The notes below the pieces were generated by a model that was not told the DNA's origin, did not search any database, and was given only the letters and a program-made list of their open reading frames with translations. The position numbers and the translations under genes were made by a program. Shown here piece by piece: positions 19,301-25,780 of a stretch of DNA of 25,780 nucleotides (position 1 is the first letter of the stretch; the number at the start of each line of letters is the position of its first letter). Source of the DNA: a virus; IMG/VR virus record IMGVR_UViG_3300031884_000120, positions 1-25,780 of that record; one strand, given 5' to 3'.

Positions 19301-22300
19301 AATATCTATAGGTGGCACAGTATCATCAGCACACCCAATGGCCAGCCTGGATAGTATAGTCAAGGATGTTAATGATGCTAAGATCTTAGGTGTTACAGCA
19401 GTTAACCAAGGTGGCCTGTTAAGATTAAATTCAGACGTTACCATCGTCAAAGATCAATTGCGTATCTTATCAGGTATACGCACTCCTGGTAGTTCAGGTG
19501 TTTATGCGGATGCTGACTTGCGACTATTCGCATTTATGCAGATCATCGTAAATCCATTTGGATCAGCTGATGAATATTTTGGCAACACGGTTAAAATCGC
19601 TCCTAATGCCTATATGTTGATCATTGGTAGTAGTCGTGGCACTACACATACATTTACATCATTTGATAAGAAAACAACAACCAATGGAACTACATTTGAT
19701 GCAGATTCCACTAGATTTGTTGCTACACTAGCTGGTAGCGGTAGTGTTTATATCTATGAATTGTATGATGATCCACGTAATGATGTTTATACTCCTGGAC
19801 GTTATCAATACTGTCAACAACTTGATCCAGGAGGTCTATCCTCAGGCGACCGTTTTGGTTATGCATCTGATATACAAGGAACTTACGCTGTCACGACAGC
19901 TCCAGGTACTACTGTTACCGGTGAACCTGCAAAATCAGGTACAGTCTACATATTCCATAATCCAACATTAGCCAGAGGTTGGGGATTGATACATAGTCAA
20001 GAAGATCTAATAGATGTAGATAGTTTAAGTAGAGCTTATCTTTACAGTAACCAAAGCAATACAATATTAATAAATCTACAGTTCATTGATCCAGCTAAAG
20101 GTCGCATACTTGGTGAAGCTGAACAAGAAATCAGTTATAAGACCGAATATGATCCAGCGGTGTATAACCACGGTACTAATGCATCAGCTGACATAAATTC
20201 TAGTTACTATTGGGGATCACAACAAGTTGGTCAAGTTTGGTGGAACTTATCAAAAGTACGTTATATCTTATACGAACAAGATACACTTTCATATCGCAGT
20301 ATCAACTGGGGTAGCACATTCCCAGGTTCGACTATCGAAGTTTGTGAATGGGTAGAATCTACGGTATTACCAAGCCAATACACTGGTGATGGTCAACCTA
20401 AATACGCTGATAATTCAGCTTATGTACAAATAACTTATGTTGATGCAGTTACTGGCATTATCAGCAGCAAATATTATTTCTGGGTGATCAATAAAAACAC
20501 AGTGGATCCAAATAATCCAACCAGACTGTTACCAATCACTACTATCGCAGATTACATACAAAATCCTAAAAATCAAGGTATTGCTTATGCCGCTGTGATA
20601 CAACAAAATGCAGTGATCTTGTATAACATTAGTCAGTATCTATCAGCTGACAATACTATCTTACATTTAGATTATCAATTGGTAATCAATACAAACATCA
20701 TACACAGTGAATATGAACTTGTACAAAAAGGCAATGCAGATGTTGAAGTACCACCTAAGTTAGTTGATAAATTAATAGACAGCCTAGCAGGCATCGATTC
20801 ATTTGGATCTGTGGTTCCTGACCCAGCATTGACCACAGCGGCCAGTTACGGTATCAGCATACGTCCAAGACAAAGCATGTTTATTGATAGATTGACTGCG
20901 GTCACTGAGTTGGTAGCTTATGTGAATGTTATTTTAGCCGCAAATCCAATCGCTAAGCAATTTGATCTCACACAGATGAATTCTCAAGATCCAATACCTA
21001 ATGTTAATTCAGGTGCATACGATCAAAGTGTGGCCGTTGATGCTGACTTAAATTACATTGATACCAGTGCGTTAGCTACTGGATACAAAGTTTTAGTAAT
21101 AAATGATACCACTCAAGATGGTCTATGGGTGATATATCAATTGACAGCCGACAAGACTTGGGATATTTATCAAGTACAATCTTATAAATCTAGTTTATAC
21201 TGGCACTATACTGATTGGTATGCAGACGGATATAGCGCATCAACACAGATTACATTTACAGTTGAAACTACCAATGATGCCATAGCATTAAAACCAGTAG
21301 CAGGTGATATAATCTTTATCACCAATGCAACAGGTAATGGTACATGGCAATTGGTGTTGGTCAATACTAACGGCATTTTTGAAGTGATTGGTATCCAAAA
21401 TGGTACTATACAATTAGATACTTCATTAGGTGATTTCGCCAATAACAGTTTAGGCTTTGGTAATCAAGGTTTCTCAACTGGTAGATACGATCAAAATCCA
21501 AATATTGAAACACGTTATATCATACAAGCATTGAGAGATAATATTTTCATTAATACTCTCAATGGCCAATTTAACAATTTATTCTTTGTTATGGTAAATT
21601 ACATATTCAATGAGCAAAAATATGTTGATTGGATATTCAAGAGCAGCTTTATCAGTATCAAACATAAACTTAGAACTCTAGCTCAGTTCCCAAGTTACAT
21701 ACAAGATAATCAGACTTATTATCAAAGTTATATTGAAGAAGTTAAGCCATATAGAACACAAATTAGAGAATATTCAATTGATTATACCGGCAATGACACA
21801 TTTGATGGTGATGTCACTGACTTCGACTTACCTGCATACTATGATACCAGCACTAGCTATAATATATTCCGTAGCCCAAGTGGAGAAGCACCATATACAG
21901 CTGAAGATGAAGCAACGTGGCAAACATATCCTTATAATCAATGGTACAATAATAGAAAATTACAACTTGATAGTATCTTGGTAGAAAATCCAGGTCTTGG
22001 TTATACTTCCATACCTGAAATTACAATCACTGGCGGTGGTGGTAGTGGTGCCACAGCTATAGCTGAAATCAATGGCAATACTGGTGCGTTGATTGGTATC
22101 ACTGTTACTAACAGTGGATCTGGATATACTTATACTCCAACTGTAACGATCAATGGTAGTGCAAATGTTGCTGCAACAGCGTATGCAGTGATTAAAAATC
22201 ATCAGGTTAGAAATTTTGACACAACGATCAAATTTGACCGCACAACATACAAGAGCACAGTACTACAATGGCAAGCTAACACAGCCTATACAGTTGGTCA

Positions 22301-23567
22301 GATAGTGACCTATGCACAACAAGAAGACAATGCTATGATAAGACGTGCTTATCAAGTTAATGCTAATACTGTGACACCAGCTATGTCATTTATCGCATCT
22401 AATTACACGCTGTATGCAGCCAACTTGTTTACTAATGCCAGCGATCGTATCGTAGGGTATTACCAACCAGCTGAAAACATGCCAGTGGTTGATGTTATTT
22501 CAGTACCACTTACAGTAGCTAATGCGGCAGTTAATACCAATAAGATCTATGTGTTCCCTGTAGACTTTATCATTCCAGGCATGTCAATTAGTGACAACGG
22601 AGTCACTGCTGGATTGATATCTAATGTAATATCAAATGTTTCGATCACTATCAGTAATGTAGTTGTAAGCGTAACTCAATTGACACTAAGTGTTAATGTT
22701 AGCCTAGCTACAGATACTACTATCACAGGAACATACAACAGTTTAGATCAATTGATCGCTGGCGTAACATACCCATCATTGCCCACAGTTGGTGCAGACT
22801 TTAAACTCAATCCGTTATTTGGTGAAACATTCGACAATGTGCCTTATGATGGTATAGAATATTCACAAGATGGTATCCCATTGTTATCAACTGCTGTGGT
22901 AGATACTATATTGCAAAGTAATTATACAGATGAATCACTTGGTATTACTCCAGGAGATATTACCACAGATGGTGGACAATACTTGGATCCATATCACAGC
23001 CATGCTCCAGAAGAACTAGTGCCAGGTATAGTATTTGATACCTTAGATATGAGAATTTACACTTCTAATGTTATGATTAATAGTGTTAGTTCAACTGTGG
23101 CCTATAGGATATTTGATAACATGATAAATCAACCTAGTTATCTACGTATCGCTGATGCTTATACCACAACACTAACAGCTAATTTATATCTAACTGACTC
23201 AAATGTTCATGTGGCTAATGCTTCAATATTACCAACTCCTAGCATTATACTTAATACTCCAGGAGTAGTGTTTATTAATAATGAACGTATTACCTATTGG
23301 ACTGCTAATACTATAACAAACACATTAGGACAAATACGTAGAGGTACACAAGGTACGGCTGTTCCAAATGTACAAGTAATAGGATCTAAGGTAATCGATG
23401 CTAGTCCACGTCAGATAATCCCAGGTACTAGCTTTGGTAATTTATTGGCCAATGTGGATGTATTCTATAACCCAGGACCAAATATTGCTACAGATGGTAC
23501 CGGAATCAATGGATCGAATGCTCAGGGAGCACTTTTCTTAAAAGCTAGCCCAGCAACAGTGTCTTAA
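10314..23567 (+). CDS. Giant virion protein in the gp7 position, with embedded FG-GAP propeller (4417 aa)
   Basis: One uninterrupted frame of 13.25 kb, probably a peripheral baseplate wedge protein. The ATG has AGGA (10305-10308) 5 bases upstream. The N-terminus (F-L-S-A-T-M-D-Q-L near 23-31, F-S-Q-Y-Y-W-L-P near 130) and a Trp/aromatic-rich core (about 1375-1480, with P-V-W-W-Q-E-E-Y at 1423-1430) resemble giant structural proteins of marine T4-like phages. Short sandwich modules start near 967, 1207, 2673 and 2788. Seven FG-GAP-type blades, each F-G then V-G-A-P or similar then G-x-V-x-I-F, have their F-G Phe at 2353, 2406, 2466, 2729, 2854, 3089 and 3181. A helix-rich part spans about 3734-3820. 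A Gly-rich repeat pair with G-Y-T-x-x-P lies at 3890-3961. A tail-type motif near 4317-4365 includes F-I-N-N-E-R-I-T-Y and L-G-Q-I-R-R-G-T. T4 gp7 has 1032 residues, and identity with gp7 is inferred only from position after gp6. Other outer baseplate functions could be fused in. Confidence 0.75.
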   Translation: MAVTRKTLNLLPTVFQTDTNQKFLSATMDQLVSEPNLTTLYGYVGRKFAPTYQDGDSYVIEDSAARQNYQLEPSIVVKNDQQNVTFFSSYVDFLNKINYYGGFTNNQSRLFDNEYYSFDPLISYDKFVNFSQYYWLPNGPAPVSISTSGTPLTATFNVYRNASNGDYVYTSNGQPVHALTLARGGVYKFVVDQPGYPFWIQTELGTNGTLAATPTISSRTVLGVDNNGTDSGTVTFLVPQSTAQDRFTAMTTVASIDYATPIPYYLFQNKTQSQFEAEYPQYVGIVGDINSKQLVFLDQDLSDSTWTTPVVHDNNGNVVPGYNAGTIVPNSERYGIWQVLTVDAGITKPDGSPDLLITLFYVRDVVVNQKVYIKYGVANANKEFYKDYDGFFHQTPLLSSLLDTLYVQDQYNANLNNAIKIVEYSGWVIDVENDILGQQNYTSPNGVDFTTGLKIEFGTDVTPASYQNNQYYVEEVGSLGTGIRLIPVSELVTPEAYNTENATLYPTNKIVLDTATNDVIPAGTTITIGSTAIVTDTSISKGSLYITTLTSIADITYGMLVSGTGIASGTLVNDAYLATVFPDYITINRSSLDRNAWSRNNRWFHGQVITDTAKYRGEVVSFDQNLRAKRPIIQFDADIQLFNAGRIGKVPVDILDTTTVDAFTQLDGQILNFAFGVPLFNGMRVIFAADKDPLVINKIYVINLVQYTVDNAGAPSGPKYIKLDVASDGVGQPYDTVVVTKGQYAGSQWWYDGVQWNASQQKTALQQEPLFDVYNSSIDLVNGLIVNGASLSTLDRSTFAGTKLFGYLKNASATPDPVLGFGLTYRSLGTQGDIEFQNYFNSDTFTYAVDNVVGTYDISIGFLQKIVDRYTLAPKNTWQRVAEFSKQYQLIGYIYDGTSSVFPIDVTPNDAATIPYIKVFKNFNYLTDSQWILVSGQVRLTDSQVFIGDGTTTQFILTNVNSTTNGVIVLINNIPRQSAGLYSVVGTTITFVTAPVVGTVIDIRVITTLTLGDKIDILVYSSEQSKLGYYEIPLNLDLNAQNADINTLTLGQIRNHLVALGQNTTQLIGNILSSNNLRDIDIKQQGGIILQHAAPVPYGELFLTDDQANLIDSLRLATKEYTKFKNKFLELSVSLNGINPTDPIKSVDLILANINALKNTTFPWYYSDMVPYGTQKTTLSYTVFDINQTDYEINAVFNSNQLSNRAVLVYVNGNQLVKDLNFTFLTDRPAVRFIDTLNLGDSISIVDYANTDGNYIPETPSKLGLWPKSIPELFYDNSYRTPITVVRGHDGSITPGFGDYRDSFLLELELRIYNNIKLPDTGTYGDILSVIPGAFRPTDYSLAEIDQLVAPSFLSWIGNNSLDFTINNTFDSNDPFTWNYSSFTDKITGNRLQGSWRACYQYFYDTFTPHLTPWEMLGFTTMPVWWQEEYGPGPYTSGNKLLWQDLEAGLIRNGTRAGIDPHYARPGLSQIIPADANGNLLSPAAVLTVVPNPYRAADAWAIGQYGPVEFAWRSSSEFPYAVQRAIALAKPARYFGQQIDTYNYTNLNALYDLAIDAGQYLIRGNNHHIRQTDINYNGQTVDGMIYRGAGYLNYIADYLTSLGVNPSNKITTLLQNYQVNLAYKAAGFTDQNYLNVLAEQNSPSSTNDTIVIPNENYKVYLNKSTPTQTLNYSAVIVEKQANGYSVRGYDINNPYFTIIPSIVDGNATQLSVLNSTATVFNNYQKVKLTVPYGYEFSNPQQIVDFLISYERYLLSQGFTFNDTDPNLGEQRDWKLSAKEFLYWEQQGWQTGTILVLSPVANVLNAVSVGAITDGISDSQYGSRVIDQNFKLIKNVDYDVLRSANTFKVTITNSASMIGFVEVDLVQYEHVLIFDNTTVFNDVIYQPDSGNRQFRLKLIGQKTADWDGSLYAPGFIYWAGQIDEWSAGNDYLQGDLVQYKNQYYTALQDVIASTTFQFQYWQQLNKSQIQTGLLPNFSMLAAEGKAYYNDYPSIDSKKQVEFSHGLIGYRPRQYLSDLGLSDTTQIEFYKGYIAQKGSLNAVTQMTSATFNNLSSNISLYEEWAMRVGEYGAISSNPYVEVPLSESAFGANPSMAEFVDIANSNLADGITIFNQQQLYKSEGIYTGNIALNRTIHSNYDNDIPTAGYVNLNDIDATLFDISNYSSLNSQIDIIGSGYRIWVAKDQKQNWNVFRVSETNNFISNVTVASTGYVTFKSTLPHGLAVGDVFLVKGLSTTFDGFHQVHAVIDNNHVTVPFTGDTTALPLAGKGPLFVLYTLRFKYMEDARIFGLSQPIGGWKVGEKIWVDVTAATTLSEGVPYVTPNNVWNVYEKAHPWNSTQQLLKGSGEYTTGDGFGTSVSMSADNSAVAVGSPYAATTGTVQIFLKNYQNEFNEGFTILPLTTNTVSFGSAVSLAADSNNNSILAVGAPQSYGNVGYVMLYSKAPGFNSYTATQVIVGNTVSATSETFGSTLVLNTDAHWLYVGAPANDRAYTYGLNSRVPYKQQITSVNNTNYIRLTGNVTVNVGDILTEPVSGASVKVLAAGTNISNVKVSSLTNIITNGILANIVLSGNITANIGDSITQTSSNSSAIVYGAVQNSNRVYGLYSTGPFDTTGNIAINGNVQVVHPTYVGSGNIFLNGNDTKLYANVTYTSATTNSIALNFVPYVANDASSLFITSGAKTFLPGLDYTLSGNTVNFISGNLSPSTITITQQPYYAKVGDPLHGNVGSKFGTTLSTSADGAQLAVGAPADTVVGLKSAGSIFVYDRVIEAFKSTGNTDYITKNPIGSVYRVTIDGVEVPTTDYVLIGTNTIRFAPPPPVGHVIYIEVNLINLLEQLIGVDSLENTLTALQANAAFGTSVTVCSINCAIYTGAPYYNNGTEYSSGAVWKFHNRGRLYGTNTGYKVNPVFTPGDSIRLNNFEIVVSGRMMPTTVNGAAANILALSSNVSATVGQYITQASSGANVRVLANVTNGQFITVSNYLNANTWNYGQSIAGANLISIGGTVSSAHPMASLDSIVKDVNDAKILGVTAVNQGGLLRLNSDVTIVKDQLRILSGIRTPGSSGVYADADLRLFAFMQIIVNPFGSADEYFGNTVKIAPNAYMLIIGSSRGTTHTFTSFDKKTTTNGTTFDADSTRFVATLAGSGSVYIYELYDDPRNDVYTPGRYQYCQQLDPGGLSSGDRFGYASDIQGTYAVTTAPGTTVTGEPAKSGTVYIFHNPTLARGWGLIHSQEDLIDVDSLSRAYLYSNQSNTILINLQFIDPAKGRILGEAEQEISYKTEYDPAVYNHGTNASADINSSYYWGSQQVGQVWWNLSKVRYILYEQDTLSYRSINWGSTFPGSTIEVCEWVESTVLPSQYTGDGQPKYADNSAYVQITYVDAVTGIISSKYYFWVINKNTVDPNNPTRLLPITTIADYIQNPKNQGIAYAAVIQQNAVILYNISQYLSADNTILHLDYQLVINTNIIHSEYELVQKGNADVEVPPKLVDKLIDSLAGIDSFGSVVPDPALTTAASYGISIRPRQSMFIDRLTAVTELVAYVNVILAANPIAKQFDLTQMNSQDPIPNVNSGAYDQSVAVDADLNYIDTSALATGYKVLVINDTTQDGLWVIYQLTADKTWDIYQVQSYKSSLYWHYTDWYADGYSASTQITFTVETTNDAIALKPVAGDIIFITNATGNGTWQLVLVNTNGIFEVIGIQNGTIQLDTSLGDFANNSLGFGNQGFSTGRYDQNPNIETRYIIQALRDNIFINTLNGQFNNLFFVMVNYIFNEQKYVDWIFKSSFISIKHKLRTLAQFPSYIQDNQTYYQSYIEEVKPYRTQIREYSIDYTGNDTFDGDVTDFDLPAYYDTSTSYNIFRSPSGEAPYTAEDEATWQTYPYNQWYNNRKLQLDSILVENPGLGYTSIPEITITGGGGSGATAIAEINGNTGALIGITVTNSGSGYTYTPTVTINGSANVAATAYAVIKNHQVRNFDTTIKFDRTTYKSTVLQWQANTAYTVGQIVTYAQQEDNAMIRRAYQVNANTVTPAMSFIASNYTLYAANLFTNASDRIVGYYQPAENMPVVDVISVPLTVANAAVNTNKIYVFPVDFIIPGMSISDNGVTAGLISNVISNVSITISNVVVSVTQLTLSVNVSLATDTTITGTYNSLDQLIAGVTYPSLPTVGADFKLNPLFGETFDNVPYDGIEYSQDGIPLLSTAVVDTILQSNYTDESLGITPGDITTDGGQYLDPYHSHAPEELVPGIVFDTLDMRIYTSNVMINSVSSTVAYRIFDNMINQPSYLRIADAYTTTLTANLYLTDSNVHVANASILPTPSIILNTPGVVFINNERITYWTANTITNTLGQIRRGTQGTAVPNVQVIGSKVIDASPRQIIPGTSFGNLLANVDVFYNPGPNIATDGTGINGSNAQGALFLKASPATVS

Positions 23568-23568
23568 A

Positions 23569-23578
23569 ATGCTAGCAT
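23569..23578. repeat. Perfect 10-bp palindrome ATGCTAGCAT
   Basis: A short perfect palindrome two bases after the stop of the giant gene. As RNA it could form only a tiny hairpin, and no T-run follows, so it is not a convincing terminator. Its function, if any, is unknown. Confidence 0.3.
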
Positions 23579-23589
23579 ATAATAAACAA

Positions 23590-23597
23590 GATAAATA
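23590..23597 (+). promoter_or_regulatory. Possible late promoter box (7 of 8) very close to a start codon
   Basis: GATAAATA lies only 5 bases before the ATG of the 221-residue protein, and no strong Shine-Dalgarno is present in this gap. If it is used like a T4 late box, transcription would begin at about the ATG and give an almost leaderless message. It may equally be a chance match in AT-rich spacer. Confidence 0.25.
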
Positions 23598-23602
23598 AGA
23601 AT

Positions 23603-24268
23603 ATGACTACTAATACACAAGAAAACCAACAAAAAATACAACGCCAACCAGACGAGCGCGGTGGAGTCCATGTCCAAGGGCATATCAAGATATTTGACCC
23701 TGAAACTAAGGAAGTTTTTGTAGACAAGCGTAATGCTATACACTATGAAAACATGAGCTTGGCTTTAGCAGAAAATATCGCCAATAAAGGCACTAACTTT
23801 ATCACTGAAATGCATTTTGGCAATGGCGGTACTACGGTTGACCCTACTGGTGTTATTACCTACTTACCAACAAATACTAATGTACAAAATGCTGACTTGT
23901 ACAATCCTACATATTACAAAATTGTAGATGATACAAATGCAGCCAATACAGATCCATTGCGTAATAAAATTACTGTCAATCATACTCCAGGATTGATCTA
24001 CACTGACATCGTGGTAACTTGTTTATTAGACTACGGTGAACCAAGTGGACAAGCAGTATTTGACAATAGCCAAAATCTTAGCGGTACTTATGTATTTGAC
24101 GAATTAGGTCTATTTGGTAGTTTACCAGGGGTAAGTGGACTAGGTGTTGGCTTACCGTTATTAACACACGTGATTTTTAGTCCAGTGCAAAAAGCAATGA
24201 ACAGACTTATACAAATCGACTATACTGTGAGAATTCAAACGCTGACTAACTTAACAGCAACAGGATAA
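23603..24268 (+). CDS. Virion structural protein of the outer baseplate/fibre region (221 aa)
   Basis: I do not recognise a named T4 equivalent. It follows the gp7-position gene and precedes fibre genes, where T4 has gp8-gp12, so a peripheral baseplate or fibre-attachment role is inferred. Visible segments are a polar Gln-rich start (1-20), then G-G-V-H-V-Q-G-H-I-K-I-F-D-P (20-33), a helix-like N-A-I-H-Y-E-N-M-S-L-A-L-A (44-56), F-G-N-G-G (72-76), and a C-terminal F-D-E-L-G-L-F-G (165-172) followed by a strand-rich end. The E-L-G-L-F pattern recalls domains at the start of tail-collar or fibre-attachment proteins, but that likeness is weak. No signal peptide or membrane segment is seen. Translation starts without a clear ribosome-binding site. 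Confidence 0.6.
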   Translation: MTTNTQENQQKIQRQPDERGGVHVQGHIKIFDPETKEVFVDKRNAIHYENMSLALAENIANKGTNFITEMHFGNGGTTVDPTGVITYLPTNTNVQNADLYNPTYYKIVDDTNAANTDPLRNKITVNHTPGLIYTDIVVTCLLDYGEPSGQAVFDNSQNLSGTYVFDELGLFGSLPGVSGLGVGLPLLTHVIFSPVQKAMNRLIQIDYTVRIQTLTNLTATG

Positions 24269-24281
24269 CTAGGAAGATAAA

Positions 24282-25658
24282 ATGTCGTACAATATAACAT
24301 TACCAAACGGAAATACGCTAGGCACAATCGCAGATGGTACCTATGATAATAAGGTTACTACTAGCTTACAACTTGTAGGACGTAACTACAGTAATTATGG
24401 TCAATTCATGACCAATAATCTAGTAGCACTACTAGCTAATTTTGCCTACGGTTCAGCACCAGCCAGCCCACAAGTTGGACAATTATGGTGGGATAGTGCC
24501 AACAATATATTAAAAGTCTGTTATGCTAATAGTCCGAGTATTGTATGGAAAGTAGTCGGAGGTGCGACAGCACAAAGTTCAGCACCAAGCTCAACAGTTG
24601 CAGGTGATCTTTGGTACGACACATTAAACAAACAATTATATGTCAATGATGTTAGTTCAGGTTGGATCCTAGTAGGTCCAGGCTATAGTGCTTTAACTGG
24701 TGAGAGCGGAGCGATCTGGGAACAGATAGTTGACACAGTCAATACATCACATGATGTAGTCAGTATCTATTTAGATGGTACACGCACAGCAATTATCGCT
24801 GCCGCTACATTTACTCCAAACGTAGCTATCTCAGGATTCTCAAGCATCAATTCTGGCTGGAATATGAATTCAGCTGACACGATCTACGGTACTGCTAACA
24901 ATTCAAATAATTTAGGTGGTATCGCAGCTGCTAATTATTGGAACAGCACAGCTAACAACACAGGTACTGGTAGCTTATCAGTACTAAGTAATGTTGGTAT
25001 CGCCCTGGGCTCAGCAGGACTTTTTTATGCTAATGTAAATGCTGCAGACGGTTCAGGTAGATTGTTTAATACATTCTCGGGTGGTAATGTAAGTTTTTAT
25101 GTTAATGCTACAAGTGGCGGCGTAACTAGAGGTTTATATGTAAGTGGTGCAGACAGCAAGGCGTATGTCGCTGCAGATCCTACAGGTGCACTAGGTGTAG
25201 CTACAAAACAATATGTTGACAATAGTTTTGTTAATGCTAATTTAACAGGGGTACCTACAGCACCAACCATGCCAGCTGGTGCGGCAAATACTTCTATCGC
25301 TACTACTGCGTTTGTAATTAACAATTCAGGATTTAAAGCTAATTTAATCTATCAAGGTAATAGTAGTTTTGGTATCACTGATACAGGTACAGGTTCAGCT
25401 AATTTACAAATTGATGGTACATCAGTGTTAACTGCCAGTGCCAGTGGTGTCAATCTATTAGCAGGTGCTACTGCACAAACACAATCACAAACATATTATG
25501 GTTCAGGTGACACTACAGTGGCTACTACGAGTTATGTAAAAACAGCTACCCAATGGTGGAATGGATCAGCTAAGTTTGTAAGTAATGCAGCTCCTGTATT
25601 AGGGGTTAATGATGCCGGTAGTAATAATGGAGATTTCTGGTTCCAATTATCCAACTAA
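24282..25658 (+). CDS. Tail fibre protein (458 aa)
   Basis: Trimeric-fibre-type protein built of short repeats. Its first 30 residues are shared with the next gene, suggesting a common attachment or assembly domain. Two copies of a G-x-L-W-x-D-x-x-N-x-x-L-x-V unit start at 66 and 108. N-N-L-G-G-I-A-A-A-N-Y-W near 207-218 and A-T-K-Q-Y-V-D-N-S-F (307-316) are common phage-fibre motifs. Two fibre repeats of the type T-x-x-A-T-T-x-x-V follow: one after L-T-G-V-P-T-A-P-T-M-P-A-G (321-333) and one ending in T-T-V-A-T-T-S-Y-V. The C-terminus N-N-G-D-F-W-F-Q-L is also typical. AGGAAG (24271-24276) lies 5 bases before the ATG. A receptor-binding role is possible but not shown. It may instead be an adaptor or collar fibre, since no distinct receptor-binding tip can be identified. 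Confidence 0.75.
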   Translation: MSYNITLPNGNTLGTIADGTYDNKVTTSLQLVGRNYSNYGQFMTNNLVALLANFAYGSAPASPQVGQLWWDSANNILKVCYANSPSIVWKVVGGATAQSSAPSSTVAGDLWYDTLNKQLYVNDVSSGWILVGPGYSALTGESGAIWEQIVDTVNTSHDVVSIYLDGTRTAIIAAATFTPNVAISGFSSINSGWNMNSADTIYGTANNSNNLGGIAAANYWNSTANNTGTGSLSVLSNVGIALGSAGLFYANVNAADGSGRLFNTFSGGNVSFYVNATSGGVTRGLYVSGADSKAYVAADPTGALGVATKQYVDNSFVNANLTGVPTAPTMPAGAANTSIATTAFVINNSGFKANLIYQGNSSFGITDTGTGSANLQIDGTSVLTASASGVNLLAGATAQTQSQTYYGSGDTTVATTSYVKTATQWWNGSAKFVSNAAPVLGVNDAGSNNGDFWFQLSN

Positions 25659-25691
25659 TTTTAAGGTAAATATATAAAATAGGTAAGAACA

Positions 25692-25780
25692 ATGTCATAT
25701 CCAATAAAAAATTCAGCTGGTGCAACACTAGCAACTATACAAGACGGTACCGTGAATAATTCCGCTACCAGTCTTACTCT
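25692..25780 (+). CDS. Start of a second tail fibre gene, paralogous to the preceding one (partial)
   Basis: The first 29 codons are in the window; the gene runs off the right edge. It begins M-S-Y-P-I-K and continues with A-T-L-A-T-I-Q-D-G-T. This aligns with the start of the 458-residue fibre protein (M-S-Y-N-I-T, then N-T-L-G-T-I-A-D-G-T), and both continue into a T-S-L-x-L segment. AGGTAAGA (25681-25688) supplies the ribosome-binding site. The two genes look like tandem duplicates sharing an N-terminal attachment domain. Confidence 0.75.
   Translation, partial: MSYPIKNSAGATLATIQDGTVNNSATSLT

Noticed and set aside
21960-22202. Minus-strand open frame inside the giant gene
   Set aside because: It is an antisense shadow of the Gly-rich module. 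Its Ser/Thr/Cys/Ile-rich composition follows from reading that repeat backwards, and no start signals are present.
23569-23578. Terminator after the giant gene
   Set aside because: The palindrome has no loop and no T-run, and the downstream structural gene on the same strand follows within 36 bases.
25671-25680. Late promoter before the second fibre gene (TATATAAAAT)
   Set aside because: Only about six of eight positions match TATAAATA, and the spacer is AT-rich, so a match of this quality is expected by chance.

Overview
This window is a virion-assembly segment of a contractile-tailed, T4-like phage (myovirus morphology). Both the gene content and the gene order point that way. They resemble the marine and aquatic branch of T4-like phages (cyanophage and pelagiphage type) more than T4 itself. 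No host gene, tRNA, mobile element or CRISPR array is visible, and the DNA is moderately AT-rich throughout. No host can be named from this stretch.

Layout. At the far left, the first 12 codons of a minus-strand gene run off the edge (38 to 1). Next, also on the minus strand, is a gp55-like late-transcription sigma factor (100-981). A 72-base divergent intergenic region (982-1053) holds an exact T4-type late promoter box reading right and a host-type -10 box reading left. From 1054 to the right edge everything is on the plus strand and nearly gapless: tail-tube cap/initiator-like protein (gp54/gp48 type), gp53-like wedge protein, a large gp27-like hub candidate, gp5-like hub/spike without lysozyme, gp25, an enlarged gp6, a giant 4417-residue virion protein in the gp7 position, a 221-residue structural protein, a 458-residue tail-fibre protein, and the start of a second fibre gene paralogous to it.

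How it works together. The sigma factor would direct RNA polymerase to late boxes such as the one at 1018-1025, and that promoter would then drive the baseplate operon. The operon encodes the hub (gp27-like, gp5), the tube adaptor (gp54/gp48), the wedges (gp53, gp25, gp6, the giant protein) and peripheral fibre proteins. Genes overlap or are separated by a few bases up to the gp25/gp6 junction. There a second late-type box sits in the loop of an inverted repeat whose right arm contains the gp6 ribosome-binding site.

The most notable items are: (1) seven FG-GAP-type blade motifs inside the giant protein, suggesting a complete integrin-like seven-bladed propeller interrupted by long insertions that carry repeated modules of their own; (2) the late-promoter/hairpin arrangement at gp6, which would make its translation depend on which promoter made the mRNA; (3) a gp55-like sigma factor with an insertion of roughly 150 residues and no recognisable sliding-clamp-binding tail.
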